In this document: piece after piece, positions 36,391 to 44,344 of the stretch | Numbering within the stretch: the first letter of the stretch is position 1 | How the letters are laid out: each line of letters begins with the position of its first letter | Source of the DNA: Paracoccus onubensis | GTDB lineage: Bacteria > Pseudomonadota > Alphaproteobacteria > Rhodobacterales > Rhodobacteraceae | Length of the DNA stretch: 64,000 bases | NCBI RefSeq assembly: GCF_003591515.1 | Contig: NZ_QZCG01000008.1 | Location: forward strand, 124,001-188,000 | Direction of reading: 5' to 3' | Notes under the pieces: model-generated | What the model was told of the DNA's origin: nothing | Seen by the model: only the letters and a program-made list of their open reading frames with translations | Databases searched by the model: none | Made by a program: the position numbers and the translations under genes

Positions 36391-37386
36391 TTAATCGGCG
36401 GGCATTTTGATCGACTCGTCAAGGAATTCGTTCGTATAGGCCGTCCCGACATCGAAGGGCTGCTCTAGCTCGAAATAGGTTTCGACCGTTTGATAGTCGA
36501 CTTTCATGCGTTCGTCATTGAATGCGCCCAGTGCGACGGTCGTCGTGGTTTCATCCGCCATCAACTCCTTGATGCGGTTCCACTGATCGACCTGATTGTC
36601 GTGATCCAGTCCCGACACTTCGGCCATCAGGGCCTCGAGGCAAGGGTCGATGTCTTCCACGCAAGCAGCGAAGGCCCGCTGTGTGATCGCGGCAAACTGG
36701 GCGACGACTTCCTTGTTTTCTTCAAGAAAATCACCATTGACGACAACCGAGAGACCATAAGGATTGATGCCGATATCGCGCCAGGCGACGAAACCGAGAT
36801 CATCGCCGAATTCGCGCAGCTTCAGATCATGCTCGTTGTAGAAATCGCTGGTGATGTCGATCGCGCCACTCTTCAGCGAGGTAAGCTTGGCCTGAGGCGA
36901 GACATTGACGAACTTCACCGAATCCTCGGCGATGCCCACCGTTTCGGCAAAGAGAGGCCACATGATGCGGGAAGCGTCTGCCGGTGGATTGCCGATGGAA
37001 TGGTCGGGGAAATCTTCCGGACCCTCGATACCTTTGCTCTTGAGCCAGTAGAAGCCCTGCGGAGAGTTGGCATAGACGGCCATGATCGCAACGGCATCGG
37101 CGCCTTGCCCCTTGGAAAGCAGCACGGTCGCCATGTCGGCAATGCCGATCTGGGACATGCCCGCGCCGACACGCTGGGCAGCTGCGCCCGACCCGCGGCC
37201 CGCCTCGATGGTCAGGTTGATGCCGGCCTCCTCATACCAGCCCTGCGACTTGGCATAGAAATAGGGCGAATGGTCCGCTGTGGGGACCCAGTTGAGCACC
37301 ATGTTGATATCAGCAGCCTGAGCTCCGAACGAAAAGAGCGAGGTTGCAAGTGTCGTCGTCAGTGAAAAGGTTCTGCGAAACGTCAT
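36391..37386 (-). CDS. ABC transporter substrate-binding protein, NMT1/THI5-like
   Basis: A 331-residue periplasmic protein. The start at 37386 gives a clear Sec signal peptide (MTFRRTFSLTTTLATSLFSF, cleavage after GAQA-A). The mature N-terminus INMVLNWVPTADHSPYFYAK followed by GWYEEAGINLTI is the hallmark of the NMT1/THI5-like group, whose members bind pyrimidine thiamine precursors, riboflavin-like or sulfonate-like ligands. GSGAAAQRVGAGMSQIGIAD is the ligand-loop block. The permease and ATPase of the same system lie across tetR at 38290 and 42057. Its promoter is next to a TetR operator copy. The ligand cannot be named from sequence. Confidence 0.87.
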   Translation of the reverse strand: MTFRRTFSLTTTLATSLFSFGAQAADINMVLNWVPTADHSPYFYAKSQGWYEEAGINLTIEAGRGSGAAAQRVGAGMSQIGIADMATVLLSKGQGADAVAIMAVYANSPQGFYWLKSKGIEGPEDFPDHSIGNPPADASRIMWPLFAETVGIAEDSVKFVNVSPQAKLTSLKSGAIDITSDFYNEHDLKLREFGDDLGFVAWRDIGINPYGLSVVVNGDFLEENKEVVAQFAAITQRAFAACVEDIDPCLEALMAEVSGLDHDNQVDQWNRIKELMADETTTTVALGAFNDERMKVDYQTVETYFELEQPFDVGTAYTNEFLDESIKMPAD

Positions 37387-37469
37387 GTGGGTCTCCAGCA
37401 ATGTAAGCGTTTCTTCCGATGGCGTGTCGGGTGGCCATCCCATCTCTCTTGGAATGAGCCGAGTGGCAA

Positions 37470-37499
37470 ACTATAGGCACCGATGATACAGTTGTTCAA
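37470..37499 (-). promoter_or_regulatory. Promoter of the NMT1-like binding protein gene
   Basis: On the minus strand TTGAAC (37499-37494) and TATAGT (37475-37470) are separated by 18 bases, about 85 bases before the start codon. The TetR-type operator begins 5 bases upstream of the -35 element. Confidence 0.5.
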
Positions 37500-37504
37500 C
37501 AAAC

Positions 37505-37525
37505 AATCAACCGGTTGGTTATAAT
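37505..37525 (+). promoter_or_regulatory. TetR operator copy 1 overlapping tetR -10 element
   Basis: AATCAACCGGTTGGTT (37505-37520) is an inverted repeat with one mismatch around AACCGGTT. Its last base is the first base of TATAAT (37520-37525), a consensus -10 sequence placed just before the tetR start at 37538. The same 16 bases occur again after tetR. This is strong evidence for autorepression. Confidence 0.75.
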
Positions 37526-37537
37526 GGAGAGACAGCG

Positions 37538-38200
37538 ATGGACGAAACGCCCGTTGCAGGACGGCCCGCAAAGAAGGCGAAGCCACAGCGCCGAGACCCT
37601 GCCGCGACATGGAAGGCACTGCTGGATGCCGCCGTTGTCGAATTCAGCAGCCATGGCTTCGAAGGCGGGCGCGTGGACCGCATCGCGCAGCAAGCCGGTG
37701 TGAACAAGCAACTCGTCTATCATTATTTCGGCAGCAAGGATGATCTCTATCGCGCGGCGCTGGAGGAAGTGTACCGGCAGATCCGCGAACGCGAACAGGA
37801 ACTTCATCTGTCCGATCTGCCGCCGGAGGACGCGATGCGGCTTCTGGTAGGCTTTTCCTTCGATTATCTTGCCGATCATCCCGAATTCGTCGCGCTCGTC
37901 AACGACGAGAACAGAATGGAAGCCCGGCATCTGAAGGCTTCCGACAAAGTGGCAGAGATGCATTCTCCGATCGTCGAACTTGTCGAAGAGACGCTGGGGC
38001 GAGGCATAGCTGCCGGCGTCTTCAATGATCGTTTCGGACCGGTGAACCTGTATCTTTCAATCGCCGCGCTCTCGTTCTTCTACTTTGCCAATCGCAATAC
38101 CTTATCCGTGATCTTCGACCGCGACATGGCGTCCCCTGCTCAGGCCGCGCGCCGGCGCGAACATGTTGTCTCTTTGATCGTGTCCGCGTTGCGGCCATGA
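37538..38200 (+). CDS. TetR-family transcriptional regulator
   Basis: A 220-residue repressor with a basic N-terminal tail (RPAKKAKPQRRDP), then a helix-turn-helix at about residues 45-72 (RVDRIAQQAGVNKQLVYHYFGSKD has the usual YHYFGSK signature). The C-terminal ligand-binding domain is of the TetR_C/CecR-like size. It is divergent from the NMT1-like binding-protein gene and upstream of the permease-enzyme operon. Identical palindromic sites lie before and after it, so it likely controls itself and both flanking transcription units. The natural ligand is probably the transported compound or a breakdown product. Confidence 0.92.
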   Translation: MDETPVAGRPAKKAKPQRRDPAATWKALLDAAVVEFSSHGFEGGRVDRIAQQAGVNKQLVYHYFGSKDDLYRAALEEVYRQIREREQELHLSDLPPEDAMRLLVGFSFDYLADHPEFVALVNDENRMEARHLKASDKVAEMHSPIVELVEETLGRGIAAGVFNDRFGPVNLYLSIAALSFFYFANRNTLSVIFDRDMASPAQAARRREHVVSLIVSALRP

Positions 38201-38205
38201 TAATT

Positions 38206-38221
38206 AATCAACCGGTTGGTT
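38206..38221 (+). promoter_or_regulatory. TetR operator copy 2 upstream of the permease operon
   Basis: AATCAACCGGTTGGTT, identical over 16 bases to the site at 37505-37520. It lies 6 bases after the tetR stop and 68 bases before the permease start, which suggests a separate regulated promoter for the downstream operon. Confidence 0.75.
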
Positions 38222-38289
38222 GACTACGGCGATTTTGCGAATTAATGTGCCGTTACGAATTGGCATGCCGCGCAAAAAAGGGAACTGGA

Positions 38290-39099
38290 ATGGTCTCAGT
38301 AACCGAGGTTTCACCCGCCGCAGAAATCGCCCGGCTGGAGCGGCGTCGCGCCAACCGGATGCGGCTCGTCGCGGTCATCGCGCATCTGACGGCGTTCGCG
38401 CTCTGGGAAATCGTCGTGCGGATGTTCGAGGTGCCGCGCTTCATCCTCCCGGCGCCCAGCGAGATTCTGTCCACGCTCGGCTCGGCCCAGTACGACTGGA
38501 TCGGCAATAGCTGGGTCACCGGCCTCGAGATCGTCGGCGGCTATCTGCTCGCGCTGGTTCTGGGCGTCGTGACGGCATTGCTGTTTTCGTGGTCGCGGAT
38601 CCTGCTGATGGTGCTTTTCCCGCTTCTGGTGACGCTTAACATGATCCCCAAGGTGGCGCTTGGGCCGCTGGTGATCGTGTGGTTCAGCTATGGCATCTCG
38701 ACCAACATTCTGATCACATTCTCGCTCTGTTATTTCCCGATCCTGCTCACCACCGTACGCGGTCTGCGCGAGGTAGAGCCCGACCTGCTCGATCTGGTGA
38801 AATCGCTGCGCGGATCGCGCTGGCAGATGTTCCAGTACATCCAGCTTCCCGGCGCGTTGCCCTATATCATCTCGGGCATGAAGGTCGCCGCGATCCTGGC
38901 CGTTGCCGGCGCGGTCGTAGGTGAGTTCATCGCATCGGATCGCGGCCTTGGATATCTGATGATCCAGGTGCAGGCCGCGCTCGATACACCGGCGATGTTC
39001 ATGGCTGTCATGCTCATCACGCTTATCGGCATCGCGCTTTATTTCGCGGTGCTGCTGCTCGAATACCTGATCGTTCCCAAAGATGCGAGGATGTCGTGA
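38290..39099 (+). CDS. ABC transporter permease, NitT/TauT-type
   Basis: A 269-residue inner-membrane permease with six hydrophobic segments. ATG 38290 follows AAAAAAGGGAAC. The EAA-type coupling loop is [31 protein letters not shown], given here in pieces: [12 protein letters not shown] and [15 protein letters not shown], then [15 protein letters not shown], all typical of SsuC/TauC/ThiX-like permeases. It overlaps the next gene by four bases (GTGA). It is the only permease, so it should act as a homodimer with the ATPase at 42057 and the binding protein at 36391. Confidence 0.92.
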   Translation: MVSVTEVSPAAEIARLERRRANRMRLVAVIAHLTAFALWEIVVRMFEVPRFILPAPSEILSTLGSAQYDWIGNSWVTGLEIVGGYLLALVLGVVTALLFSWSRILLMVLFPLLVTLNMIPKVALGPLVIVWFSYGISTNILITFSLCYFPILLTTVRGLREVEPDLLDLVKSLRGSRWQMFQYIQLPGALPYIISGMKVAAILAVAGAVVGEFIASDRGLGYLMIQVQAALDTPAMFMAVMLITLIGIALYFAVLLLEYLIVPKDARMS

Positions 39100-40163
39100 A
39101 CGCTGATCCCAACCTGAACGATATCGAATTGCTGGATATCTCGCGCCTGCCCGATCGCTTTGAAGATCCGGAGCAACTGGACGATTTCCTGGCGCGTCCT
39201 TCGCGCGCTCTGGTCCAGGACATGGCCGCTCTGGACGGCGATGTCATGATCCTCGGCGCAAGCGGCAAGATGGGTCCGACATTAGCGCGGCTGGCCCGCA
39301 ATGCCGCGCCCGGCAAGCGCGTCGTTGCCGTGGCACGCTACAGCGACCCTGCAGCCCGCGCCGAACTGGACAGGCATGGAGTCGAGACGATCGCCTGTGA
39401 CATGCTCGACCGCACCGCGCTTGGGGCGCTGCCGAAGGTGCAGAACGTCGTCTTCATGGCCGGCCGCAAATTCGGCTCCGGCGGCAGCCAGCCGCAGACA
39501 TGGGCGACCAACACGCATATGTCGGCGCTCGTCGCCGAGACCTTCAGTCAGTCGCGCATCGTCGCCTTCTCGACCGGCTGCGTCTATGCGTTCGCACCGG
39601 TGGACAGCATGGGATCGGACGAGACCTCGCCACTGGATCCGCCCGGCGAATATGCCCAATCCTGCATCGGACGCGAACGGATGTTCGAATATTTCTCGGG
39701 CGTCCATGGAACACCCGGCAGGCTATACAGGCTGAACTACGCGATCGACCTGCGCTACGGCGTGCTGCACGACGTGGCGGTGAAAGTGCGCGACGGCCTG
39801 CCGATCGACGTCTCCATGGGACATGTGAACGTGATCTGGCAGGGCGATGCCAATGCGATCGCGCTGCGTTGCCTGAAACAGGCGACCGTCCCGACAAGCC
39901 CGATCAACGTCACCGGCCCGGAAGTGATCTCGGTGCGCTGGCTTGCCGAAAGATTTGCGGAAAAGCTTGGCCGCGATGCCGTCATCACCGGTCAGGAAAC
40001 ACCGCAGGCTTGGCTATCCAATGCGCGCCTGTCCAACGGCCTCTTCGGCTACCCGCTGGTGTCGCTTGACAGGATGCTGGACTGGACGGCCGACTGGGTT
40101 TCCCGCGCAATGCCGTCCCACAACAAGCCGACGCATTTCGAGGCGCGCGATGGCGCATACTGA
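39096..40163 (+). CDS. NAD-dependent epimerase/dehydratase-like protein with altered active site
   Basis: A 355-residue extended-SDR protein starting at GTG 39096 (GTGA overlap). The cofactor motif is [17 protein letters not shown] and FSTGCVYAF is the Ser/Thr region. The catalytic pair is unusual: Y186-A-Q-S-C190 has Cys where YxxxK needs Lys. The surrounding [12 protein letters not shown] still aligns as the helix after the motif. The N-terminal about 45 residues precede the Rossmann fold. Either chemistry differs from standard epimerases or the protein only binds nucleotide. It lies between the permease and GNAT genes and is clearly part of the operon. Confidence 0.75.
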   Translation: MNADPNLNDIELLDISRLPDRFEDPEQLDDFLARPSRALVQDMAALDGDVMILGASGKMGPTLARLARNAAPGKRVVAVARYSDPAARAELDRHGVETIACDMLDRTALGALPKVQNVVFMAGRKFGSGGSQPQTWATNTHMSALVAETFSQSRIVAFSTGCVYAFAPVDSMGSDETSPLDPPGEYAQSCIGRERMFEYFSGVHGTPGRLYRLNYAIDLRYGVLHDVAVKVRDGLPIDVSMGHVNVIWQGDANAIALRCLKQATVPTSPINVTGPEVISVRWLAERFAEKLGRDAVITGQETPQAWLSNARLSNGLFGYPLVSLDRMLDWTADWVSRAMPSHNKPTHFEARDGAY

Positions 40164-40983
40164 ACAGCTCGCTCCGGTCATCCTGTCGGAGGGTCACGTC
40201 GAGCAAGCAATGGAATTGTCTGCGGAAGCCGGCTGGAACCAGCTTCCGGCGGATTGGCTGCTGTTCCTGAAACAGGGCCGGATATTCGGATTGTTCGACG
40301 GCGATGTGCTGATCGCCACGGCAGCAATCATGCCTTACGGGGACGATTTCGCATGGATCGGGATGGTGCTGACGCGCAAAGCCTGGCGCGGGCGCGGATT
40401 CGGGACATCCCTTCTGAAAACCTGCATTGCCGAACTGGAAGGTCAGGGCCGCAGCGCATGGCTTGATGCGACCCCATCCGGTGAGCCGATCTATCGGGGA
40501 TTGGGTTTCGAGCCGGTCAGCGATTTTGCCCGCTGGCAGGGGGCCGGTACCGGGAACCGTGGAAATGATCTCCGGCCAGCCGATGCGGCCAAAACCGACG
40601 CTGCCGCGATCGAGGCTGCGAATGCTGCCTTCGGCGCCGATCGAACCGCATTCCTCCGCGATCTGGCCACCCGTTGCCCTGCCGCGCGCCAAAGCACGAA
40701 AGGCGCTTTCTCATTCGGACGCGACGGACGGATCGCCACGCAGATCGGCCCGGTGGTCGGAACCGATGACACGGCCGTCGCCGGGCTTGTCGATCATGTT
40801 CTCTCGGTACTCGAAGGTCCGGTTTTCCTCGATGTCGCAGAGCGTTGCAGAAAGCTGACCGAACTTCTGAAGGCCAGAGGGTTCACCCGTCAACGCCCTT
40901 TCCTCCGCATGAGGAAAGGCCCGCATGGAACTCCCGGAAACCCGCGCGACACCGCCGTGATCGCCGGACCGGAATTCGGATAG
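40150..40983 (+). CDS. GNAT N-acetyltransferase with second acetyltransferase-like domain
   Basis: A 277-residue protein whose ATG 40150 overlaps the preceding gene by 14 bases. The N-terminal GNAT domain (about residues 8-130) has the acetyl-CoA pyrophosphate loop in [15 protein letters not shown] and ends with [15 protein letters not shown]. Residues about 145-270 resemble the YitH-type C-terminal acetyltransferase domain (Acetyltransf_18). Such tandem proteins acetylate unknown small amines or act with one inactive half. In this operon it may modify an amino compound imported by the ABC system. A start further upstream would lie wholly inside the epimerase gene and is rejected. Confidence 0.78.
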   Translation: MAHTEQLAPVILSEGHVEQAMELSAEAGWNQLPADWLLFLKQGRIFGLFDGDVLIATAAIMPYGDDFAWIGMVLTRKAWRGRGFGTSLLKTCIAELEGQGRSAWLDATPSGEPIYRGLGFEPVSDFARWQGAGTGNRGNDLRPADAAKTDAAAIEAANAAFGADRTAFLRDLATRCPAARQSTKGAFSFGRDGRIATQIGPVVGTDDTAVAGLVDHVLSVLEGPVFLDVAERCRKLTELLKARGFTRQRPFLRMRKGPHGTPGNPRDTAVIAGPEFG

Positions 40984-40995
40984 GACGTCTTTGAC

Positions 40996-42060
40996 ATGGG
41001 TCTTCATCATTCCAATCTGCCGCAAGACATTCTTGCCATCCTGCGCAAGGGCGCGGTGATCCCCGCGCATCCTCTGGCGCTCGACGCGAAGCGCAAATTC
41101 GACCCGGTCCGTCAGCGGGCATTGTCGCGCTATTATGTCGATGCGGGTTCGGGCGGGCTTGCCGTCGGCGTGCATACAACGCAGTTCGCCATTCGGGAAA
41201 CAGGACTTTACGAACCGGTTCTCAAAGCTGCGGCGAACGACGCGGCCGCCTGGACGGATCGGCCGCTGGTGATGATCGCCGGCGTCGCGGGCAAGACGGC
41301 GCAGGCCGTCAACGAGGCGGTTATCGCCCGCGATCTCGGATATCATGCCGTACTTGTCAGCATGGGCGCAATGCGTGGCGCTTCGGGTGACGAGCTGATC
41401 GCCCATTGCGAAACCATTGCCCGCGAAATGCCGATCATTGGCTTCTATATGCAGACGGCGGTCGGCGGCATCGATCTTGATGCTGCGTTCTGGACCCGCT
41501 TCGCCGCCATCGACAACGCGATCGCGATCAAGGTGGCGCCGTTCAACCGCTATCGCACGCTCGACGTGATACGCGGGGTCGTGGAAGCCCGCGCGGAAGA
41601 TCGCATCACGCTTTATACCGGCAATGACGATCACATCGTTGCCGATCTCGCCACGCCCTTCGATATTCCGCGCGGCAACGATATGGTGCGGTTGCGCTTC
41701 CGCGGCGGCCTGCTTGGCCATTGGTCGGTCTGGACGCGCAAGGCGGTCGAATTGCTGGACAGGATTCATGCGGCAATCGATGCCGGAGAGGCGATACCGG
41801 CGGAGCTTATGGGACTCGACGCGCGCGTGACCGACTGCAACGCGGCCTTTTTCGACGTCGCCAATTCCTTCGACGGCTGTATCGCCGGCTGCCATGAAGT
41901 GCTGCGCCGGCAAGGGCTTCTGGACGGCATCTGGTGTCTCGATCCGGAAGAAGGTCTTTCGCCCGGACAGGCCGCCGAGATCGACCGCATCTATGCCGCC
42001 CATCCCGACCTCGCCGACGACGATTTCGTCGTGGCCAACCGTGAAAGATGGCTATCATGA
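40996..42060 (+). CDS. Dihydrodipicolinate synthase (DapA) family lyase/aldolase
   Basis: A 354-residue member of the Schiff-base TIM-barrel family. The catalytic Lys179 is in AIAIKVAPFNRYRT and Tyr151 in IIGFYMQTAVGG; the 28-residue spacing equals that of E. coli DapA (Tyr133/Lys161). AGSGGLAVGVHTTQFA is in the place of the pyruvate-binding GTTGE loop, which is changed, so pyruvate may not be the substrate. The protein is about 55 residues longer than DapA (292) at the C-terminus. It is expected to cleave, dehydrate or condense an oxo acid in the pathway served by the operon. Confidence 0.83.
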   Translation: MGLHHSNLPQDILAILRKGAVIPAHPLALDAKRKFDPVRQRALSRYYVDAGSGGLAVGVHTTQFAIRETGLYEPVLKAAANDAAAWTDRPLVMIAGVAGKTAQAVNEAVIARDLGYHAVLVSMGAMRGASGDELIAHCETIAREMPIIGFYMQTAVGGIDLDAAFWTRFAAIDNAIAIKVAPFNRYRTLDVIRGVVEARAEDRITLYTGNDDHIVADLATPFDIPRGNDMVRLRFRGGLLGHWSVWTRKAVELLDRIHAAIDAGEAIPAELMGLDARVTDCNAAFFDVANSFDGCIAGCHEVLRRQGLLDGIWCLDPEEGLSPGQAAEIDRIYAAHPDLADDDFVVANRERWLS

Positions 42061-42854
42061 ACACTGCCGCGCAAACCGCATCCCGAACCGACGCTTCGCC
42101 GCTGATCCGGCTGCAGAATGTACGCAAGGTCTACCGCACCGGAAGAACCGAGGCGCTTGCCATCTCGGACGTGACGCTTGACATCAACGAGGGCGATTTG
42201 CTTTCGGTCGTCGGGCCATCGGGATGCGGCAAGACGACCGTGCTGAAAATTCTGGCCGGGCTGCATGACGCGGATGGCGGCACGGTGAGCATCGGTGACG
42301 GTCACGGCTCATTCGTGGAGGGGCGCGATGTCGGCATGGTGTTTCAGCAACCGCTGCTGCTCAAATGGCGTACGATCTCGGATAACGTCATCTTGCCGGC
42401 CCAGATTCTCGGCCTGCCGATGAAAGCAGCGCGCGAACGCGCGCGCGATCTCCTGCAGATGGTTGGTCTGGGCCAGGCTGGCGACAAATATCCGTTCGAA
42501 CTTTCGGGCGGCATGCAGCAGCGTGCCGCAATCGCGCGCGCCCTGATTCACGATCCGAAGCTGGTGCTCATGGATGAGCCGTTCGGCGCGCTTGACGCGA
42601 TCACGCGCGAGAAAATGAACCTCGAGATGCTGCGCATCTGGCAAGAAAGCCGCAAGACATTCGTTTTCGTGACGCATGGTATCCAGGAAGCGATCTTCCT
42701 TGGCTCGCATTGTGCCGTGCTGACCGCCGGACCTGCGCGCATGGCCGATTTCTTCCGTATCGACCTGCCCCATCCCCGCCATCTCGACATCAAGACAAGC
42801 ACAACGTTCGGCGACTACGTCAAAAGAGTCTATCGCCAGCTCGGCATGGAATAG
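42057..42854 (+). CDS. ABC transporter ATP-binding protein, NitT/TauT-type
   Basis: A 265-residue ATPase. ATG 42057 overlaps the preceding stop (ATGA); ATG 42048 is an alternative. Walker A is GPSGCGKTT (residues 53-61), the Q-loop is VFQQPLLLKWRTI, the signature is ELSGGMQQRAAIARAL, and Walker B with D-loop is LVLMDEPFGALDAITR, followed by switch His in VFVTHGIQEA. It completes the transporter with the permease at 38290 and binding protein at 36391. It is the last gene of the operon and converges with the hemolysin-III-like gene 9 bases away. Confidence 0.93.
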   Translation: MNTAAQTASRTDASPLIRLQNVRKVYRTGRTEALAISDVTLDINEGDLLSVVGPSGCGKTTVLKILAGLHDADGGTVSIGDGHGSFVEGRDVGMVFQQPLLLKWRTISDNVILPAQILGLPMKAARERARDLLQMVGLGQAGDKYPFELSGGMQQRAAIARALIHDPKLVLMDEPFGALDAITREKMNLEMLRIWQESRKTFVFVTHGIQEAIFLGSHCAVLTAGPARMADFFRIDLPHPRHLDIKTSTTFGDYVKRVYRQLGME

Positions 42855-42863
42855 AATCAGACG

Positions 42864-43556
42864 TCACGGCCGGTTGATCACCAGCAGATCCATCATCGCC
42901 GCCAGATGCAGCGCGGAACCCGAGACGACGAAACCGTGCCAGATGGCCGACTGGAATCGCAGGCTGCGCCAGACGAAGAAAAGAACCCCGATCGAATAGG
43001 CGACACCGCCCGCAATCGTCAGCCATATGGTGCTGGCTGGCAGGATTGCGGCAAGGTCGCCGGCGATCACGACTCCGCTCCAGCCGATGGCAAGGTAAAA
43101 GAGGATGGCCAGCCGGTCGAAGCGGCCGGGCAGAAACAGCTTCGCCGCAATGCCAAGCGTCGCGGCCACCCAGACGAACACAAGCATGGCCGCCGCAGAC
43201 ATACCGTCAAGCTGGGCGAGGAAAGGCGTATAGGTTCCCGCGATCAGAAGATAGATCGCGGCATGGTCGAAGCGGCGCAACACAGCTTTGACTGTTGAGA
43301 CGGGCCACAGATTATAGGCGCAAGAGACCGAGAGCACCGTAAGCAGCGACGCGACGTAAAAGACGACGGCCACATATTCCGCAGGGGCCGCGCGCATGGC
43401 GGAAAGCGCCAGCAAAGCTGAACCCGCCGTAATCGCCAGCACGATGCCCACGGCATGCACGATGCCATCGGCCCATAATTCGGCACGCGAAATGCGAAAG
43501 CATTCGCGAAAGAGATCGGGCATCTCTGCCGGGGGACGATTGTTATCCTTCATCAT
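42864..43556 (-). CDS. Hemolysin III/PAQR family membrane protein
   Basis: A 230-residue protein with seven predicted membrane helices. The family motifs are present: ELWADGIVHAVG near helix 1, SCAYNLWPVS and LRRFDHAAIYLLIAGTYTPF in the middle, and AIWHGFVVSGSALHLAAM at the end. The His and Asp residues of these motifs form the zinc site of PAQR proteins. Bacterial members such as TrhA/YqfA are linked to membrane-lipid homeostasis; haemolysin activity was an early observation in Bacillus. It has its own promoter region of about 150 bases and no operon partner. Confidence 0.88.
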   Translation of the reverse strand: MMKDNNRPPAEMPDLFRECFRISRAELWADGIVHAVGIVLAITAGSALLALSAMRAAPAEYVAVVFYVASLLTVLSVSCAYNLWPVSTVKAVLRRFDHAAIYLLIAGTYTPFLAQLDGMSAAAMLVFVWVAATLGIAAKLFLPGRFDRLAILFYLAIGWSGVVIAGDLAAILPASTIWLTIAGGVAYSIGVLFFVWRSLRFQSAIWHGFVVSGSALHLAAMMDLLVINRP

Positions 43557-43710
43557 GTCAATATGGCACTTTGCGGTGAAAATAATACCGGCGTTACTCT
43601 ACGACAGAATCGCCTTCGATTCGATCTTTCCCATCCGCCATGGGACAAGTTGCTGTCGGTTGATCATTCTCCGGTGCCGGGTGACGCGCTGGACTGACGG
43701 AATAATCATG

Positions 43711-44004
43711 TCAAACGCCGTCAATCAGAATGTCCAGAGCTCGGTTGAGCGGATCACGCACATGATTGAGATTGCCGATGCAATCACGCAATTCCGACCC
43801 GGGCACGGCTGCTATTTCCTGAACCCTCACGATCCATCTACGTCCGCCGACCTCCACAGCGGGCGTTAATCCGGTAAGGGCGGCATAGGCTCCCTCTTGC
43901 CGAAGCGGCGCGACGATCCGGGTGGCTTCGATCCCGATCAGATCGGTCTGCAAATCGACGACAAGAAGATCATCAGACAGGCGAAAAACGTCAAACTGCG
44001 CCAT
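43711..44004 (-). CDS. ccdB: CcdB-type toxin (gyrase poison)
   Basis: A 97-residue protein of the usual CcdB size (101 in F plasmid). MAQFDVFRLSDDLLVVDLQTDLI and IVAPLRQEGAYAALTGLTP are family blocks. In F-plasmid CcdB the C-terminal Trp-Gly-Ile is essential for gyrase killing; here the end reads LNRALDILIDGV, so the Trp is absent and activity or target may differ. It lies 11 bases after its antitoxin gene, a normal ccdAB order. It is probably a chromosomal addiction or stress module located between the hemolysin-III-like gene and soeC. Confidence 0.82.
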   Translation of the reverse strand: MAQFDVFRLSDDLLVVDLQTDLIGIEATRIVAPLRQEGAYAALTGLTPAVEVGGRRWIVRVQEIAAVPGSELRDCIGNLNHVRDPLNRALDILIDGV

Positions 44005-44015
44005 TGAAAACCCGA

Positions 44016-44237
44016 TCAGAAGCTGCGGTAACGCGCCAGCGGCACGCCATTCTGCTCGACCTCATGACTATATGCGTGAATTGCTTCGCGATTTTCCTCG
44101 CGCCACCGCCGATTGCGTTCCTCTTTGACGGCTGCGGCGATCGCGGATTCCGCCAAACGCGACATGTTGAGCCCGTATGCGCGCGCAGCCCGCGAGAGTT
44201 CTTCATCGATCGTCAGATTGACTTTGACGCGCCCCAT
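44016..44237 (-). CDS. ccdA: CcdA-type antitoxin
   Basis: A 73-residue protein starting at 44237. The N-terminal MGRVKVNLTIDEELSRAARA is a ribbon-helix-helix DNA-binding domain, and GLNMSRLAESAIAAAVKEER forms its helices. The C-terminal part ending in VEQNGVPLARYRSF is the toxin-neutralising tail typical of CcdA. A GAGAAGAGG sequence precedes the start. The pair probably represses its own promoter, in the about 100 bases between this gene and soeC. Confidence 0.85.
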   Translation of the reverse strand: MGRVKVNLTIDEELSRAARAYGLNMSRLAESAIAAAVKEERNRRWREENREAIHAYSHEVEQNGVPLARYRSF

Positions 44238-44344
44238 GAAAGACCTCTTCTCACATAAGTATGGAACAGGAGTATATACTGACCGCATCAATTGCGCAAT
44301 CTGCCACTGAACGCGGCGACAAGGCAAATCCTTTCATTGCCTTA

